DNA of 64,000 bases from [Clostridium] fimetarium (GCF_900111235.1 NZ_FOJI01000014.1:1-64000), one strand, 5' to 3'; shown: positions 19,381 through 28,183, counted from the first letter of the stretch. Notes: a model not told the origin generated them from the letters alone. Numbers and translations are program-made.

Positions 19381-21537
19381 TCAATATTCATACTGTATTT
19401 CTTGATTATAAAAATTTGTTTTACCATTAATCGAAAATACGGCTGTTGCATTGAGTGAATATATATAATTCTTTAATCTAAAATCTTTGTTTCCTTTTTC
19501 AATCATTTTCATTTCCATCGCATCCATTGTTTTATAATACTTATTATTAGGATTTTCCATATATATAAGTACTCTCAAATATTCTTCATAGTTAAAGCCT
19601 TTATCCTTATCGGCATTGGAACTGTTTGAAGTAAAATCCATCGCTAATAAATTTGTCAGACTCAAGGTCCAATTACTTTTATTCTTATCAACTTCCACTT
19701 TTTCTCCTCGGAATAATTTTCTCATATCAATAACTGATTCTCCATAAGCCCATGCCGACATAATCAAATATTGTCCTGCTTTAATTACAGCATAGTTCCC
19801 TGTAAAACCTAGCAAACTTAACGCTAATGCATAACTTTCATATTTCTTTTCACTATCTGTAAAAAGATATTCTAAATTGGCACCTTCCCGAATAAGTGAG
19901 AGTTGCAAAATAGAGGATTTTATATTTTCCAAGTCACTATCATTTCCACACAATATATATTCTAATTTATAATCTAACAAATCATCGGTTTTTATCGGCT
20001 CTTTCTTTGAATCAAATGAATCTGTATATGAATTAAATCTTGAAAATAAATATTCGTTATAAAGTACATTATCCTTTGCTCCAGTTGTAATATTGCTCCA
20101 ATAATTGCTAGTACCGTTTTGTTGACTAGATGCTAGGTCATCGATGTGAATACTTTTTTGTGAGATTTTTGAAGGTTCTTCTACTACCAATCCCACCATC
20201 CCATCCTTAATCGTACTGATTATTTTTTTTATTGCGCCAAGCCCATCTGAATCAGAAGAAAAATCCACTCCTGAATAATCAAAAACCAATTTTGTATTGT
20301 CAAATTTTGAAATAGCATCCACACATTTATTTATTGAAGCCATTGCTTGTTCCGCATTTTCTTGGTTTAATTCCTTATTTATCGAATTGAATATTTTCTG
20401 CGCATTATTCAATATTTCTTGATCTCTTTTGAGCGCGCCTAATATGTTATTAACATCGCAAATTGAACGTGACTGCGCATTTTCGAAATCCCCCAGTTTA
20501 GATAAATCTTCCCCAAAATTATTGGCTAGCTCATCGCCTATGATTGATCGATTCGTTTCAACATCATTTTTTGTGCTATCAACTGAATTAGTTACCTGTT
20601 TTATTGCACTATCATAACTTTCGGCAATTGCAATTGCCTCTTGCGTCTTTTCAAGCACAGAACTTATCAACGTATTAAACTCATCATAATTTCTAAGAAA
20701 TACTGACTCATAGGAATTAATATCATTATCATTCGTTTGAATCGTTTCATCCGATTCATCCAATTCATCTTTAGCATCTTCAATAATAGATTCTGCGTGG
20801 AAATTCATATTTGTTAATATTTCCAAAGCATTTATGTATTTTATATATAATACGTCATATACCTTGGTATCAGTTACTGATACATTATTTGCAGTAACAC
20901 CTCCTATACATAACGCTTTTACGAAGTTTTCTCCAACAGCAATTGGTTTGTTATGCCTGGATTTAAATCCATAATCATTCGTATCCAAACCTTCAACTTT
21001 AGTGATAAGCTGCAATACAATCCTGTCAATTTGGCTTGTATACTCTTCACACTGACTTATTTTATCTACTATTTCCTTTGTTTTTTCTGACTTTTTCACC
21101 TGTTCTTCACTTCCAATAATTAACTGTGCCGCTTCTGATAGAATCCCATAATTCATATAATCGAGAATTTCTTGTTTCATTACTGTACCACCATTATCAG
21201 TAGCCATAATCATTTCATTAATTTTAAGTGACTGCAATTTTTCAGATGTAAAGCCTGTTCTATATTTTGTGTTTTCTTCTATATAGTTTTTTAATTTATA
21301 CTCTAATTGATCTGTTTTTTTGAAAAATAGTATATCAAATTCATCAAGTAACGGTTTTGAATACTCTGCGAATACAGACTCCACCGAAAGATTGCAAGCT
21401 ATATTCGCATTTGTTTTTGCTACTGACATTGATACTGATCGAATAGATGCACACACCACGGACAAAACCAATACAATAACTAGACTTGCAAAAGCGGTGA
21501 TTTGTCCCTTTAATTGATCTTTTATTTTTTTATCCAT
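19381..21537 (-). CDS. DUF5702-like tad-cluster protein
   Basis: 718 residues with one N-terminal membrane helix (GQITAFASLVIVLVLSVVCA) and a large extracytoplasmic part rich in helical coiled-coil segments (about residues 60-420). The C-terminus returns to ordered sequence (NYAVIKAGQYLIMSAWAYGES … YSLNATAVFSINGKTNF). Position and layout match the DUF5702 proteins seen in clostridial tad loci, thought to be TadG-like. The ribosome binding site is weak. An upstream 10-bp repeat tract separates it from the Flp pilin gene. Confidence 0.72.
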   Translation of the reverse strand: MDKKIKDQLKGQITAFASLVIVLVLSVVCASIRSVSMSVAKTNANIACNLSVESVFAEYSKPLLDEFDILFFKKTDQLEYKLKNYIEENTKYRTGFTSEKLQSLKINEMIMATDNGGTVMKQEILDYMNYGILSEAAQLIIGSEEQVKKSEKTKEIVDKISQCEEYTSQIDRIVLQLITKVEGLDTNDYGFKSRHNKPIAVGENFVKALCIGGVTANNVSVTDTKVYDVLYIKYINALEILTNMNFHAESIIEDAKDELDESDETIQTNDNDINSYESVFLRNYDEFNTLISSVLEKTQEAIAIAESYDSAIKQVTNSVDSTKNDVETNRSIIGDELANNFGEDLSKLGDFENAQSRSICDVNNILGALKRDQEILNNAQKIFNSINKELNQENAEQAMASINKCVDAISKFDNTKLVFDYSGVDFSSDSDGLGAIKKIISTIKDGMVGLVVEEPSKISQKSIHIDDLASSQQNGTSNYWSNITTGAKDNVLYNEYLFSRFNSYTDSFDSKKEPIKTDDLLDYKLEYILCGNDSDLENIKSSILQLSLIREGANLEYLFTDSEKKYESYALALSLLGFTGNYAVIKAGQYLIMSAWAYGESVIDMRKLFRGEKVEVDKNKSNWTLSLTNLLAMDFTSNSSNADKDKGFNYEEYLRVLIYMENPNNKYYKTMDAMEMKMIEKGNKDFRLKNYIYSLNATAVFSINGKTNFYNQEIQYEY

Positions 21538-21708
21538 ATACTTTTAGCTTTCCTGAAAATAATTTGTATTACTTAGGCGGATTTAATATGATTGTATTAT
21601 ATTTGTTGATTTGATTATGATTTGACCTGATTAATTAGATTCAAATTGATTGGATTTGATTGGATTTTCTTAGAACTGCTTTGATTAACCTTGCTTTGTA
21701 ATGGTAAT

Positions 21709-21794
21709 GCTTTGTATTGCTTTATATTGCTTTGTATTGCTTTATATTGCTTTGAATTGCTTTATATTGCTTTGAATTGCTTTGTATTGCTTTT
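21709..21794. repeat. 10-bp tandem repeat upstream of the DUF5702 gene
   Basis: About eight consecutive copies of TGCTTTRWAT fill the gap between the Flp pilin gene and the DUF5702 gene, with degenerate copies on both sides over 21,600-21,830. The period equals one helical turn. Copy-number change would alter the distance between the pilin gene and the following gene without touching a coding region. Confidence 0.8.
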
Positions 21795-21815
21795 CCTTAA
21801 ATCGAATTGCTTGAC

Positions 21816-21983
21816 TTAAATCTGATTTGCTTGACTTGTCATTTTTGACATGATTGTATTTACTAAACTTACTAATTGTTTTTTAAATATTATTACAAGC
21901 CCGATTAATACAATTATAATCAATATTATTTCAACTACTCCCATTCCATCATCCTCAACTATAAAATTCTTGAAGTTTTTCAT
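21816..21983 (-). CDS. Flp-type IVb pilin
   Basis: About 55 residues from ATG 21983, which has GGAGGG just upstream. A short leader ends in glycine (VEDDG) followed by MGVVEIILIIIVLIGLVIIF. A prepilin peptidase cut after this glycine would leave glutamate at mature position 5, the classic type IV pilin feature. The mature protein is about 40 residues, mostly one hydrophobic helix, fitting Flp1 major pilins. It would be the structural subunit of the pilus encoded around it, and the prepilin peptidase is in the same operon. Confidence 0.85.
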   Translation of the reverse strand: MKNFKNFIVEDDGMGVVEIILIIIVLIGLVIIFKKQLVSLVNTIMSKMTSQANQI

Positions 21984-22068
21984 GTTTTCCCTCCATTTCA
22001 TGCTATTTTTTTACTAAATACATTTTCTTAAATACATTTTCTTAAATACATTTACTAGATATAATTCA

Positions 22069-23568
22069 CTACATGCTAAATGATAACATCGCAGGGACTA
22101 TCACAATAATCATAACAATGACTAACATAATTGCCATTGGTGCCAATAACTTTGTCCCCGCCTCTTCACCTAATCGCTTAGCAATATTCTTGCGCTCTTC
22201 AAATGCCTCTAATGACTCATTTTCAAGCATTTGTGTAAGGCCTTTTGTTCCTTTTTTTAAATTCTGTTGCAATAGGGCTCCTAATTTTAAATACTCTTTT
22301 ATATTGCAGCGTTTTCCAAACTCAGCATAAGCTTTTCCCTCAGCCATTCCTGACTTCATTTGGTAATATGCTATTAGCATTTCCTCATATGAATAATGCA
22401 TCTTAGACTCATTATTTTCTCGTTGTTTTTTGTAATCCAAAGATATTTTTTCCCATGCTCTAGAAATTGTCATTCCGGCTCCAGCAAGCAACGTAAGTTT
22501 TGATACAACTTCTGAATAATCATATTTCAATTGCATATCCCTATTCTTTTTTTCTTTCTTGTTTTGTCCTTCAATCCCCGCTAAAAGAACGATTGTCATT
22601 ACGATTCCTAGTACTACGATTATACCTGCGGTATCATCCTTACTTGACTCTTTATATTCTAGTTGAACACCATTTACAACGGTTGGCAGATTAATTTTAT
22701 CCTCATATATACTATTACCTGATGCTTGTGCAATAGCTTTTTTTATTGCTCTAATAAAATGTTCTTCCTCCGTTAAGTATGGTGGAAATACTTTAATATC
22801 AATTGGATATTCACAAGTTTGATCCCGATAACTTAAATTTGCAGTAAGCTGAATTGGAATACAATCTACATTATTCGTTTCAAAATCAGAATTGTATACA
22901 GTGCCATCATAATCTACAATATTATAATCGCTTGAATACCAATCAACATTAATTGCATATTGGGAGATAACCGTCGAAAGGTTCAAATCACTTGTAACGT
23001 TTTCTAGCGATTCATTTTCTTTTAACATATTTTCCAACACATATTCATATGCCAACACAAAGTTTTGTTTAATTTCTTCCGCGTTATACTGTCTGGCTTC
23101 TACGTTAAATTCAACTTCATAGGGAGTCTCCTCTCCAACTTTATACACATTCATATCTATATTTTCGGAGTTTTCCACATTCGCAGGGCGGTTTACAGCA
23201 TTATCGTTAATAACACTTCCTTTCGAATCGGCAAATGTCAACAAAACACACAGAAAGCTAGTTATACTTAACATGAATATTACAATTGATATCTTTTTCG
23301 CATTATTTAAATATTCGTCACTTTTCTTATTATTTGTACTTTTAAGCTTCTCAATACTTTTTAACTTATCAGTGCTTTTTAACTTATCAGTACTTTTTAA
23401 CTTATCCATTATTATAAACTTATCCAATATTTTAAATGAAAGCGAATACACCAAAACAAATGAATTTTGCTTTTTATTCAGTGTTTCAATTTCTTCTCGC
23501 TTATAATTTTTTGTAAATATAAGCCCAGTAATTACGAATATTAATATGATTAAGCTTACTATCAGCAC
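22069..23568 (-). CDS. TadC-like pilus platform protein with large insert
   Basis: 499 residues. The C-terminal 200 residues form a type II secretion F-like domain (KLTLLAGAGMTISRAWEKIS, GTKGLTQMLENESLEAFEERK, final helix LLAPMAIMLVIVMIIVIVPA), as in TadC. The N-terminal part is unusual: two membrane helices flank a (DKLKST)n repeat and an extracytoplasmic region of about 200 residues. GTG start, with the ribosome binding site GAGG overlapping the end of the TadB-like gene. It forms the inner-membrane platform with that protein. Confidence 0.8.
   Translation of the reverse strand: MLIVSLIILIFVITGLIFTKNYKREEIETLNKKQNSFVLVYSLSFKILDKFIIMDKLKSTDKLKSTDKLKSIEKLKSTNNKKSDEYLNNAKKISIVIFMLSITSFLCVLLTFADSKGSVINDNAVNRPANVENSENIDMNVYKVGEETPYEVEFNVEARQYNAEEIKQNFVLAYEYVLENMLKENESLENVTSDLNLSTVISQYAINVDWYSSDYNIVDYDGTVYNSDFETNNVDCIPIQLTANLSYRDQTCEYPIDIKVFPPYLTEEEHFIRAIKKAIAQASGNSIYEDKINLPTVVNGVQLEYKESSKDDTAGIIVVLGIVMTIVLLAGIEGQNKKEKKNRDMQLKYDYSEVVSKLTLLAGAGMTISRAWEKISLDYKKQRENNESKMHYSYEEMLIAYYQMKSGMAEGKAYAEFGKRCNIKEYLKLGALLQQNLKKGTKGLTQMLENESLEAFEERKNIAKRLGEEAGTKLLAPMAIMLVIVMIIVIVPAMLSFSM
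23339..23413 (-). repeat. 18-bp coding repeat (DKLKST)n
   Basis: In-frame tandem repeat encoding DKLKST about four times in the cytoplasmic loop of the TadC-like protein. Copies differ by single bases. Confidence 0.75.
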
Positions 23569-23570
23569 CT

Positions 23571-24383
23571 TTATACCTCAATTCTTACTATTCTTTGAGC
23601 TAACCAATATGATAATATATATAATACTAAGCACACTGTCATCACCACTATTCCTACTACATTTCCATAAAGTCCTTCAATAAATTCTGGTGATGAGAGC
23701 TTCAAATATAAAATAATTCCAAATGGCACAATACTCATTATTTTCTGTTCCATCTGCTTGCCACTAATTACTGTTTCAATTTCGTTTTTTGCGTCAATTT
23801 TTTCGCTAATCGTATTTGCTGTATTTCTAATAATGGTTATCAAATCCCCTCCGCTTCGCTTTGCATATCGAAACACTTCAGCAAAATACAGGATATCTTC
23901 AATTTCACTTTTTCTTGCAAAATCATCTAATACGTCTTCAATGTTTTCATTCATATCAATTCTATGATTTATATTTTGAAACTGGATAACAATATCGCTT
24001 TTATCCCCATATAACAAAATCAACTCTCCCAGCGCTTCTTTAAATGAATTTTCTACCGAGTAACCTACATTTAGAGAAAAAGAAACTGCAAGCATGCCAT
24101 CCTTAAATTGATTTAATAACCCCTGTTTTCTCTTTCTTTGAATCTCCTGCGCCGAATTTTTAATATAAATATGTACATAGGGCATTAATATGATCGCATA
24201 TAACAGATTTTCATAAAACAAATATGATATTATCAAAATAATTAACACACCTTTCAATAGTGACATTAAATATTGGGTCTTGGATATTTTATATTTCTTA
24301 TATATATCTTCTATATACATGTGTTTTATATTCATTTCTTTTATGCGAATAAATTTATCTTTCATATACTTATCATTTTTCAA
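23571..24383 (-). CDS. TadB-like pilus platform protein
   Basis: 270 residues of the type II secretion F family: N-terminal helices (GVLIILIISYLFYENLLYAI), the cytoplasmic core FKDGMLAVSFSLNVGYSVEN and FRYAKRSGGDLITIIRNTA, and two C-terminal helices. TTG start overlapping the cpaF stop by 4 bp, with GAGGAG at good spacing. The overlap shows translational coupling to the pilus ATPase gene, which is now broken upstream, so expression of this gene is probably affected by the element insertion. Confidence 0.85.
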   Translation of the reverse strand: MKNDKYMKDKFIRIKEMNIKHMYIEDIYKKYKISKTQYLMSLLKGVLIILIISYLFYENLLYAIILMPYVHIYIKNSAQEIQRKRKQGLLNQFKDGMLAVSFSLNVGYSVENSFKEALGELILLYGDKSDIVIQFQNINHRIDMNENIEDVLDDFARKSEIEDILYFAEVFRYAKRSGGDLITIIRNTANTISEKIDAKNEIETVISGKQMEQKIMSIVPFGIILYLKLSSPEFIEGLYGNVVGIVVMTVCLVLYILSYWLAQRIVRIEV

Positions 24384-24763
24384 ATTGACTCCTCTTTGAT
24401 TCCCGCCCCTTGCAATTTGTACGTATTAACAAGTCCATCTCCGCATTTAACCAGTTCCCCTATGATTTTTTTATTCTCGTCTTCACCATACTCTATGAAC
24501 CGATACAAAACGTTCATTCCGATTGTACCATCTTTGTATTCAAGTACTTCCACTATTTCAAGTACTCTCCTAGTCTTATCTCTAAGTCTTCCCAAATGAA
24601 CAATGATATCAATTGCAGATGCGATCTGCGCCCTTATCGCAGTTACCGGCATGTCCATTCCCATAAGTACCATAGTCTCTAAACGGGAGAGCATATCTTT
24701 GGGACTATTACTATGACCTGTTGATAAACTCCCATCATGCCCCGTATTCATAGCGCGGTACAA
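24380..24763 (-). pseudogene. 3' fragment of tadA/cpaF pilus assembly ATPase
   Basis: Only the last 125 or so residues of the CpaF/TadA secretion ATPase remain. They begin inside the highly conserved block AMNTGHDGSLSTGHSNSPKD and run through MPVTAIRAQIASAIDIIVHL and the usual C-terminus. Upstream of Ala-Met the sequence no longer matches the family (SFDSPLYR), and the Walker A and B motifs are missing. The break lies 64 bp from a large serine recombinase gene, so the ATPase gene was split by integration; its 5' part should lie at the other end of the element, beyond this window. No ribosome binding site precedes the fragment, so it is probably not translated on its own. Confidence 0.9.
24756..24760. 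other. approximate attachment junction in cpaF
   Basis: Family similarity to CpaF stops just before the codons for Ala-Met-Asn-Thr-Gly, placing the crossover at or within a few bases of GCTATG on the minus strand. The exact core and central dinucleotide cannot be defined without the other element end or an empty site. Confidence 0.55.
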
Positions 24764-24791
24764 CGGAGAATCAAACGATAGGCAAAACGAA

Positions 24792-24813
24792 GACCAAACT
24801 ATAAAGTTTGGTC
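24792..24813 (-). terminator. hairpin between recombinase and cpaF fragment
   Basis: Perfect 9-bp inverted repeat (GACCAAACT / AGTTTGGTC) with a 4-base loop, 13 bp past the recombinase stop codon. There is only a short T-rich tail (TTCGTTTT), so it may be a weak terminator, or part of the recombinase attachment site. Confidence 0.5.
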
Positions 24814-24826
24814 ACTTATCGGAGTA

Positions 24827-26710
24827 TTAATATGTAGCTAAGATTTTTACTTTAATGTCTTTCCATGCAGGTTTCTGAAAACTTTTTCTACCATATGTGT
24901 TTACAAATTTGCATGCATCTTCATAGTTAATTGTAAAATCAGCAATAGGTATTGCTTCATCATCAATTAAATAACGGTTCTTATAATTCTTGGCAAATTT
25001 GTTTTTATATTCACTTTGTTTATTGCATTGACCCTTCAGATTAATATACCAATCGAAGCTACCATCTTCATAAGCTACTATTTTACTTACAAAACTATCT
25101 ACAAAGCCTTGATCGATCTCTTTATAACCATAAACATTTATACTGGCTTCAATAGTCATATTGAGAAAATCTATTATTTTCTTTTTTTCGTCTTTTTCAT
25201 CAAACGAGGATAGCTCTTCAAAATCGTCTTGTATATTTGTTAATTCTTCTTTTAATGCCATAATTTTCTTGTCGATTCTAACTAAAATATTTTGAAAATT
25301 CTCGTCTGTTAGCTTACCTGAAAAGAACATATCTAATGTATTTTCTTTTTTTATATTTAAATTAATAATATCTTTTTCTAAATTTTCTGGATTTTTATGT
25401 ACCTTTTTTGTCATCTCTGTTCTATAGCAGTCTATAATCATATTATAGGCTAACTGCACTGATTTCCGCCTATCTATCCATATTATATCGAAGATCTTTA
25501 ATGCACTCATATCAAGTTTCACTTTATCAAATGTAGTCAAATTACATTTTTCCTTTATTTCTCCATCATCAGTTAATCTCACTAATGAGCTGTCATAATT
25601 ATTACAAGTATAACCAATTGCTCGATTACCCTTTGCATCTGGTCTACGAATATAATTTTTCTTAAATGAACTCCCACACTGGCATTGAAGTTTTTTAGCA
25701 TATACATCTATAATAGGTTTATATCCTAAAGACTTCATTATCTTATTACCATTTTTATCTTTTAAAGGGTTTCCGTTCTTATCTAATTGTGGGTGGCTAG
25801 ATATTTTAGCCTTACTATGCAATTTCTGTTGAACCTTGTTAAAAGTATCTTCATCTATAATAGTGTCCATATTTTCACTCTTAACATATAGATGTTCATT
25901 TTTGTTCTTATTTTTACATCTCTCACTATGAATACCATCTTTGTGGGATTTATTATATGCTAAATATCCACAAAATGATTTATTAATTAAAAGTCCATAC
26001 ACTGTAGAAGTGTACCAGTTTAAGTTGCCAGTTTTGGTTCTATATCCCAATCGCATAAGTTCTTTTGCTATAAGTCTACATCCTAAATCTTTATTTAAAG
26101 ACATGTCATATATCTCTTCAACAATCTTTGCTTCTTCCTCGTTTCTTCTATATTTATTTGGATACCCTTTTTCTGTTTTAATTAAATCATAGCCAAAATG
26201 ATTATCTGAGCCAAATGGAAACTGCTTTTCCTGTCTTTGCTTATGTGCTTTATTGGTATATATCGATTTATTTTCGGATTCTTGCTCGGCTACTACTGCT
26301 AAAATCGGAAGTGTCATTTTAGCCATTGGGTCATTACTAAGAAAATGGTAAGATGTAAAATACACAACTACTCCATTTTTGTGTATCTCTTCGAGATATT
26401 CTAAAAACTCTTTTGTGTATCTAGCAAATCTTGATACATCTCTCATTACAATCATATCAAATTTGTCTTTCTTTGCATCTGCTATCATAGTCTGAAAAGC
26501 ATCCCTCTTTATTGCCAAAGTACCAGTAACACCTTCATCAAAATAACCCTTGTAAAATTTCCAATTATCATGCTCATCGACTATCTTCTTCAAATCATCT
26601 GCCTGATACGCAAACGAAATCTGCTGTTCTTCCTTATCAGTAGAAACTCGACCGTAAACTGCTACTTTTATGTCTGCTATATATAAATTTTCTTTAGTTA
26701 TTGTTATCAT
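24827..26710 (-). CDS. large serine recombinase (integrase)
   Basis: 627 residues. Resolvase N-terminal domain with the nucleophile serine in VAVYGRVSTDKEEQ (Ser23) and VMRDVSRFARYTKEF; then a recombinase domain (DNHFGYDLIKTEKGYPNKYR, LGCRLIAKELMRLGYRTKTG), a zinc ribbon (CQCGSSF … CNNY and a later Cys) and a coiled coil (about 430-500), all typical of the integrases of clostridial mobile elements. It would catalyse integration and excision between attP and attB in cpaF. It is transcribed towards the pilus genes and overlaps the small gene upstream by 17 bp, showing translational coupling. Confidence 0.95.
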   Translation of the reverse strand: MITITKENLYIADIKVAVYGRVSTDKEEQQISFAYQADDLKKIVDEHDNWKFYKGYFDEGVTGTLAIKRDAFQTMIADAKKDKFDMIVMRDVSRFARYTKEFLEYLEEIHKNGVVVYFTSYHFLSNDPMAKMTLPILAVVAEQESENKSIYTNKAHKQRQEKQFPFGSDNHFGYDLIKTEKGYPNKYRRNEEEAKIVEEIYDMSLNKDLGCRLIAKELMRLGYRTKTGNLNWYTSTVYGLLINKSFCGYLAYNKSHKDGIHSERCKNKNKNEHLYVKSENMDTIIDEDTFNKVQQKLHSKAKISSHPQLDKNGNPLKDKNGNKIMKSLGYKPIIDVYAKKLQCQCGSSFKKNYIRRPDAKGNRAIGYTCNNYDSSLVRLTDDGEIKEKCNLTTFDKVKLDMSALKIFDIIWIDRRKSVQLAYNMIIDCYRTEMTKKVHKNPENLEKDIINLNIKKENTLDMFFSGKLTDENFQNILVRIDKKIMALKEELTNIQDDFEELSSFDEKDEKKKIIDFLNMTIEASINVYGYKEIDQGFVDSFVSKIVAYEDGSFDWYINLKGQCNKQSEYKNKFAKNYKNRYLIDDEAIPIADFTINYEDACKFVNTYGRKSFQKPAWKDIKVKILATY

Positions 26711-26849
26711 TACATTCAGTCTCCCCTCTACGAAATTTGTTCATCACTGCCTCATAAGTTGCCTGATTAATAATGCCTTTACTATAAGCTACCTCAACTA
26801 GAACTAATGCTCCTGCTAAATCTTCAACTTCTTTTTGAATATCAGCCAT
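26694..26849 (-). CDS. small protein coupled to the recombinase
   Basis: About 51 residues from ATG 26849, which has GGAGGT at good spacing; a longer frame to 26891 lacks one. Sequence ADIQKEVEDLAGALVLVEVA then a helical YSKGIINQATYEAVMNKF segment resembling SHOCT-type short helical domains. Its stop lies inside the recombinase gene (17 bp overlap), so the two are made together. Such small coupled proteins could modulate the recombinase (for example as a directionality factor), but the sequence gives no direct evidence. Confidence 0.65.
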   Translation of the reverse strand: MADIQKEVEDLAGALVLVEVAYSKGIINQATYEAVMNKFRRGETECNDNNN

Positions 26850-26891
26850 GAATTTACCTCCAACAAATAAATTTTTATGTTGGACATACAT

Positions 26892-27236
26892 AGCCTAAGC
26901 TTTCACCTTAGAAATTGTGTTAAACTGACTTGATTTTGTTACACCTTAGATGCATACGCTGTAACATATCCTTGTGATGTTAACTCTGAAACACCTCGAT
27001 TGGAAGTAGCTACTACTCACGAAAAATCAACCTTCTTCTTAGTAGATATGCTTCATCTGATACGCAATCAATACTTCTCACCTATTTTGTCGCAAATAAA
27101 AACAGAGATAGATTTTATCTCTATCCCTGTCTCATTATTAGATACCCCATTTTAATTATTATTCTTTTTCTTCAATATTAACCTATGCCTCGAAATCAAT
27201 ACTATCAGCAAATTAAGCAGAGAATATGTTAGTGAA
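26892..27236. other. intergenic region upstream of the recombinase operon
   Basis: Probably holds the recombinase operon promoter. Visible: an inverted repeat CTAAG…CTTAG near 26892-26915, two copies of the word CACCTTAGA (about 26916 and 26943), and a stem AGAGATA/TATCTCT (27104-27122) followed on the minus strand by TGTTTTTATTT that looks like a terminator. The first copy of the strand-biased TACCCCATTT motif occurs at about 27143. No supportable ORF. Confidence 0.5.
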
Positions 27237-27267
27237 TAAAAAAACCAACTACCTAATATAATAGTTG
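27237..27267 (-). terminator. intrinsic terminator after the 27.3-kb gene
   Basis: Stem CCAACTA/TAGTTGG (27244-27250, 27261-27267) followed on the minus strand by a run of seven T. It lies 23 bp past the stop codon of the gene at 27290. Confidence 0.85.
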
Positions 27268-27289
27268 GCTGAAAATCAACATGTTCTTA

Positions 27290-27685
27290 TTAATTTAAAT
27301 CAGACCTGTGACTAGATGAAAACAGAATATCATAAGCTTTATGAATAAAATGCATTCTTTCAATTAAACTCATTTCATAATACTTGTTGACAACTGATTC
27401 TTGTGTTAACTCATATGTATTATCTTCTATAATTTTTTGCACTCCTGCACCTACCTGTACAGTTGAGTCATATAGTATCCACCCTCTATCATCAAAGCAT
27501 ATCATTACATCATGATCTTCATCTGTTCCCTCACTCCTAACAACTCGACTATGGCTTTCTAAAGTTGCAAAAGGTATTAAAGTTCTATTTGCTAACCCAT
27601 ATCCTACTGTCTTATTACGATCAAAATGTTCCATTCCTTCAGCAGTTACTGCCTTAACAATCTTTAACAATTCTTCCTTACTCAT
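27290..27685 (-). CDS. unknown small protein
   Basis: About 131 residues from ATG 27685 with GAGGGG upstream; an upstream in-frame ATG lacks a site. Begins SKEELLKIVKAVTAEGMEHF, then a likely alpha/beta core (TLIPFATLESHSRVVRSE, DVMICFDDRGWILYDSTVQ) and a helical C-terminus (MSLIERMHFIHKAYDILFSS). No signal peptide or membrane helix. I do not recognise the family. It is a single-gene unit with its own terminator, on the element near the integrase end, where accessory or regulatory genes are common. Confidence 0.65.
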   Translation of the reverse strand: MSKEELLKIVKAVTAEGMEHFDRNKTVGYGLANRTLIPFATLESHSRVVRSEGTDEDHDVMICFDDRGWILYDSTVQVGAGVQKIIEDNTYELTQESVVNKYYEMSLIERMHFIHKAYDILFSSSHRSDLN

Positions 27686-27770
27686 AGTTCCCCTCTCATT
27701 TTGTATAAAATTTATATACATATATTATCCAACTATCATATTCAGTTGTCAATGTGGTATTAACTTTTAT

Positions 27771-27799
27771 TTGTTTTGCTAATTTTATTATGATATAAT
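27771..27799 (+). promoter_or_regulatory. promoter of the inverted-repeat-flanked small ORF
   Basis: A perfect TATAAT (27794-27799) lies 17 bp downstream of TTGTTT (27771-27776). Transcription would begin near 27805, inside the left arm of the inverted repeat at 27804-27828. Confidence 0.6.
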
Positions 27800-27803
27800 A
27801 CAT

Positions 27804-28020
27804 TATTATCTGTTTAAGAGAGTGGTTAAAAAGCCTCTCTTCAGAAGGGTTTGGTTAGCTGTCAAAAGATTTATAATAACTTTATTAACTTGTGCCTGTG
27901 CATTTAATTTCAATGCAGAAATCGAGGTTCATATGACAAATATCAACGAAGTAACAACCCAATCAATTGAGACAACGGTTAGTTCAGCAGCTAACCACCC
28001 TTTCTCTTAAGCAGATAATA
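27804..28020 (+). repeat. long inverted repeat enclosing a small ORF
   Basis: The left arm (27804-27828) pairs with the right arm (27992-28020) over about 24 bases with one G-U pair and a 4-base bulge: TATTATCTG with CAGATAATA, TTAAGAGA with TCTCTTAA, GTGGTTA with TAACCAC. The start (GTG 27822) and stop (28008) codons of the small ORF both lie inside the arms, so a transcript would close into one large hairpin that hides its own translation start. Confidence 0.8.
27822..28010 (+). CDS. possible small basic-hydrophobic peptide
   Basis: 62 codons. Basic N-terminus (MVKKPLFRRVWLAVKRF), a short hydrophobic stretch (IITLLTCACAF) and a Thr/Ser-rich tail. There is no good ribosome binding site before the GTG, and the start and stop both lie in an inverted repeat that folds the transcript on itself. 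Size and layout recall type I toxin mRNAs, whose 5' and 3' ends pair, but no antisense antitoxin is identified. It may instead be a structured RNA with a chance frame, hence the low confidence. Confidence 0.35.
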   Translation: MVKKPLFRRVWLAVKRFIITLLTCACAFNFNAEIEVHMTNINEVTTQSIETTVSSAANHPFS

Positions 28021-28183
28021 GATTTTAATTCAAGAATCTTTCTATTGTTATTCGATAACAATTAACTTATTGCGCCTCCCCATCCTATATGCTACTCTAA
28101 TCCAAGTAAACTCATCTAAGAATTTGTGATATACTTCCATTATACTTAATATTCCAAATAAATTTGAAGGAGAAAACATAAAT

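Noticed and set aside
24380-24763. Treating the cpaF fragment as a short functional gene starting at TTG
   Set aside because: It lacks the ATPase core and has no ribosome binding site; its N-terminal codons come from element DNA.
24792-24813. Calling this hairpin the recombinase core site
   Set aside because: It lies about 35 bp from the point where cpaF similarity ends; it may be part of the attachment region, but the core cannot be fixed from one end.
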